Source: UBA5336 sp038526245 (lineage in GTDB: Bacteria; Pseudomonadota; Alphaproteobacteria; Caulobacterales; Hyphomonadaceae). From it: a DNA stretch of 40,746 nucleotides. Positions 40,458 to 40,746 of the stretch are shown piece by piece. The notes under the pieces are model-generated. The model had not been told where the DNA came from and made no database searches. It saw only the letters and a program-made list of their open reading frames with translations. Both the position numbers and the translations under genes were made by a program. Positions within the stretch are counted from its first letter, which is position 1; every line of letters begins with the position of its first letter. Location of the stretch: assembly GCA_038526245.1 (NCBI GenBank), contig JBCBGZ010000023.1, positions 1 through 40,746 on the forward strand, in the 5' to 3' direction.

Positions 40458-40746
<289 letters not shown>

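Overview
The window looks like chromosomal DNA of a GC-rich, surface-attaching alphaproteobacterium of the Caulobacterales/Hyphomonadaceae kind. Three things support this: a complete holdfast-anchor operon (hfaA-hfaB-hfaD), the alphaproteobacterial 5' end of a 16S rRNA gene at the right edge, and housekeeping genes (hslVU, xerD, prkA-yeaH-spoVR) of alphaproteobacterial character. I see no CRISPR array, insertion sequence, prophage or tRNA. The only recombinase is a housekeeping XerD.

Layout. 1-10193 (+): an exopolysaccharide locus. It holds the end of a Wza-type export protein with its terminator, an outer-membrane beta-barrel protein, a fused Wzz/BY-kinase, a secreted GH16 glycanase, an ExoL-like glycosyltransferase, an ExoQ/Wzy-like polymerase, a GT2, and after a small antisense membrane protein an ExoA-like GT2. 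10178-12302 (-): a Baeyer-Villiger-type flavin monooxygenase and a PagL-like lipid A deacylase. 12449-13333: an SDR. 13453-15453: a c-di-GMP phosphodiesterase with a dead GGDEF domain. 15512-18494: hslV, a multi-pass membrane protein, hslU, preceded by an RpoH-like promoter. 18616-20699: a JmjC/cupin-type oxygenase and a CelD-type acyltransferase. 20726-21971 (-): a PilZ gene overlapping xerD. 22065-26892 (-): prkA-yeaH-spoVR stress operon. 27144-28993 (-): selO and a small conserved gene. 29302-32178: a TonB-dependent receptor with a structured leader. 32258-34477: an AhpD-like protein, a membrane-anchored unknown and a LysR regulator. 34503-38393 (-): hfaABD followed by a priming sugar transferase. 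38659-39841: rhomboid protease and CBS-domain protein. 39842-40746: rRNA promoters, leader and partial 16S.

How the genes fit together. A surface-adhesion theme runs through the window: polysaccharide synthesis and export at the left, a priming transferase and the anchor proteins at the right, a CelD-type modifying enzyme between them, and two c-di-GMP proteins (EAL and PilZ). The most striking sequence-level signals are a near-perfect sigma-54 promoter directly upstream of hfaA, an eight-unit repeat of about 48 residues in HfaD bracketed by CxxC pairs, an RpoH-like promoter placed so close to hslV that its mRNA should be leaderless, hairpins that sequester or re-space ribosome binding sites, and nested palindromes in front of the TonB receptor. 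Functions are assigned from motifs read by eye; no database search was made.
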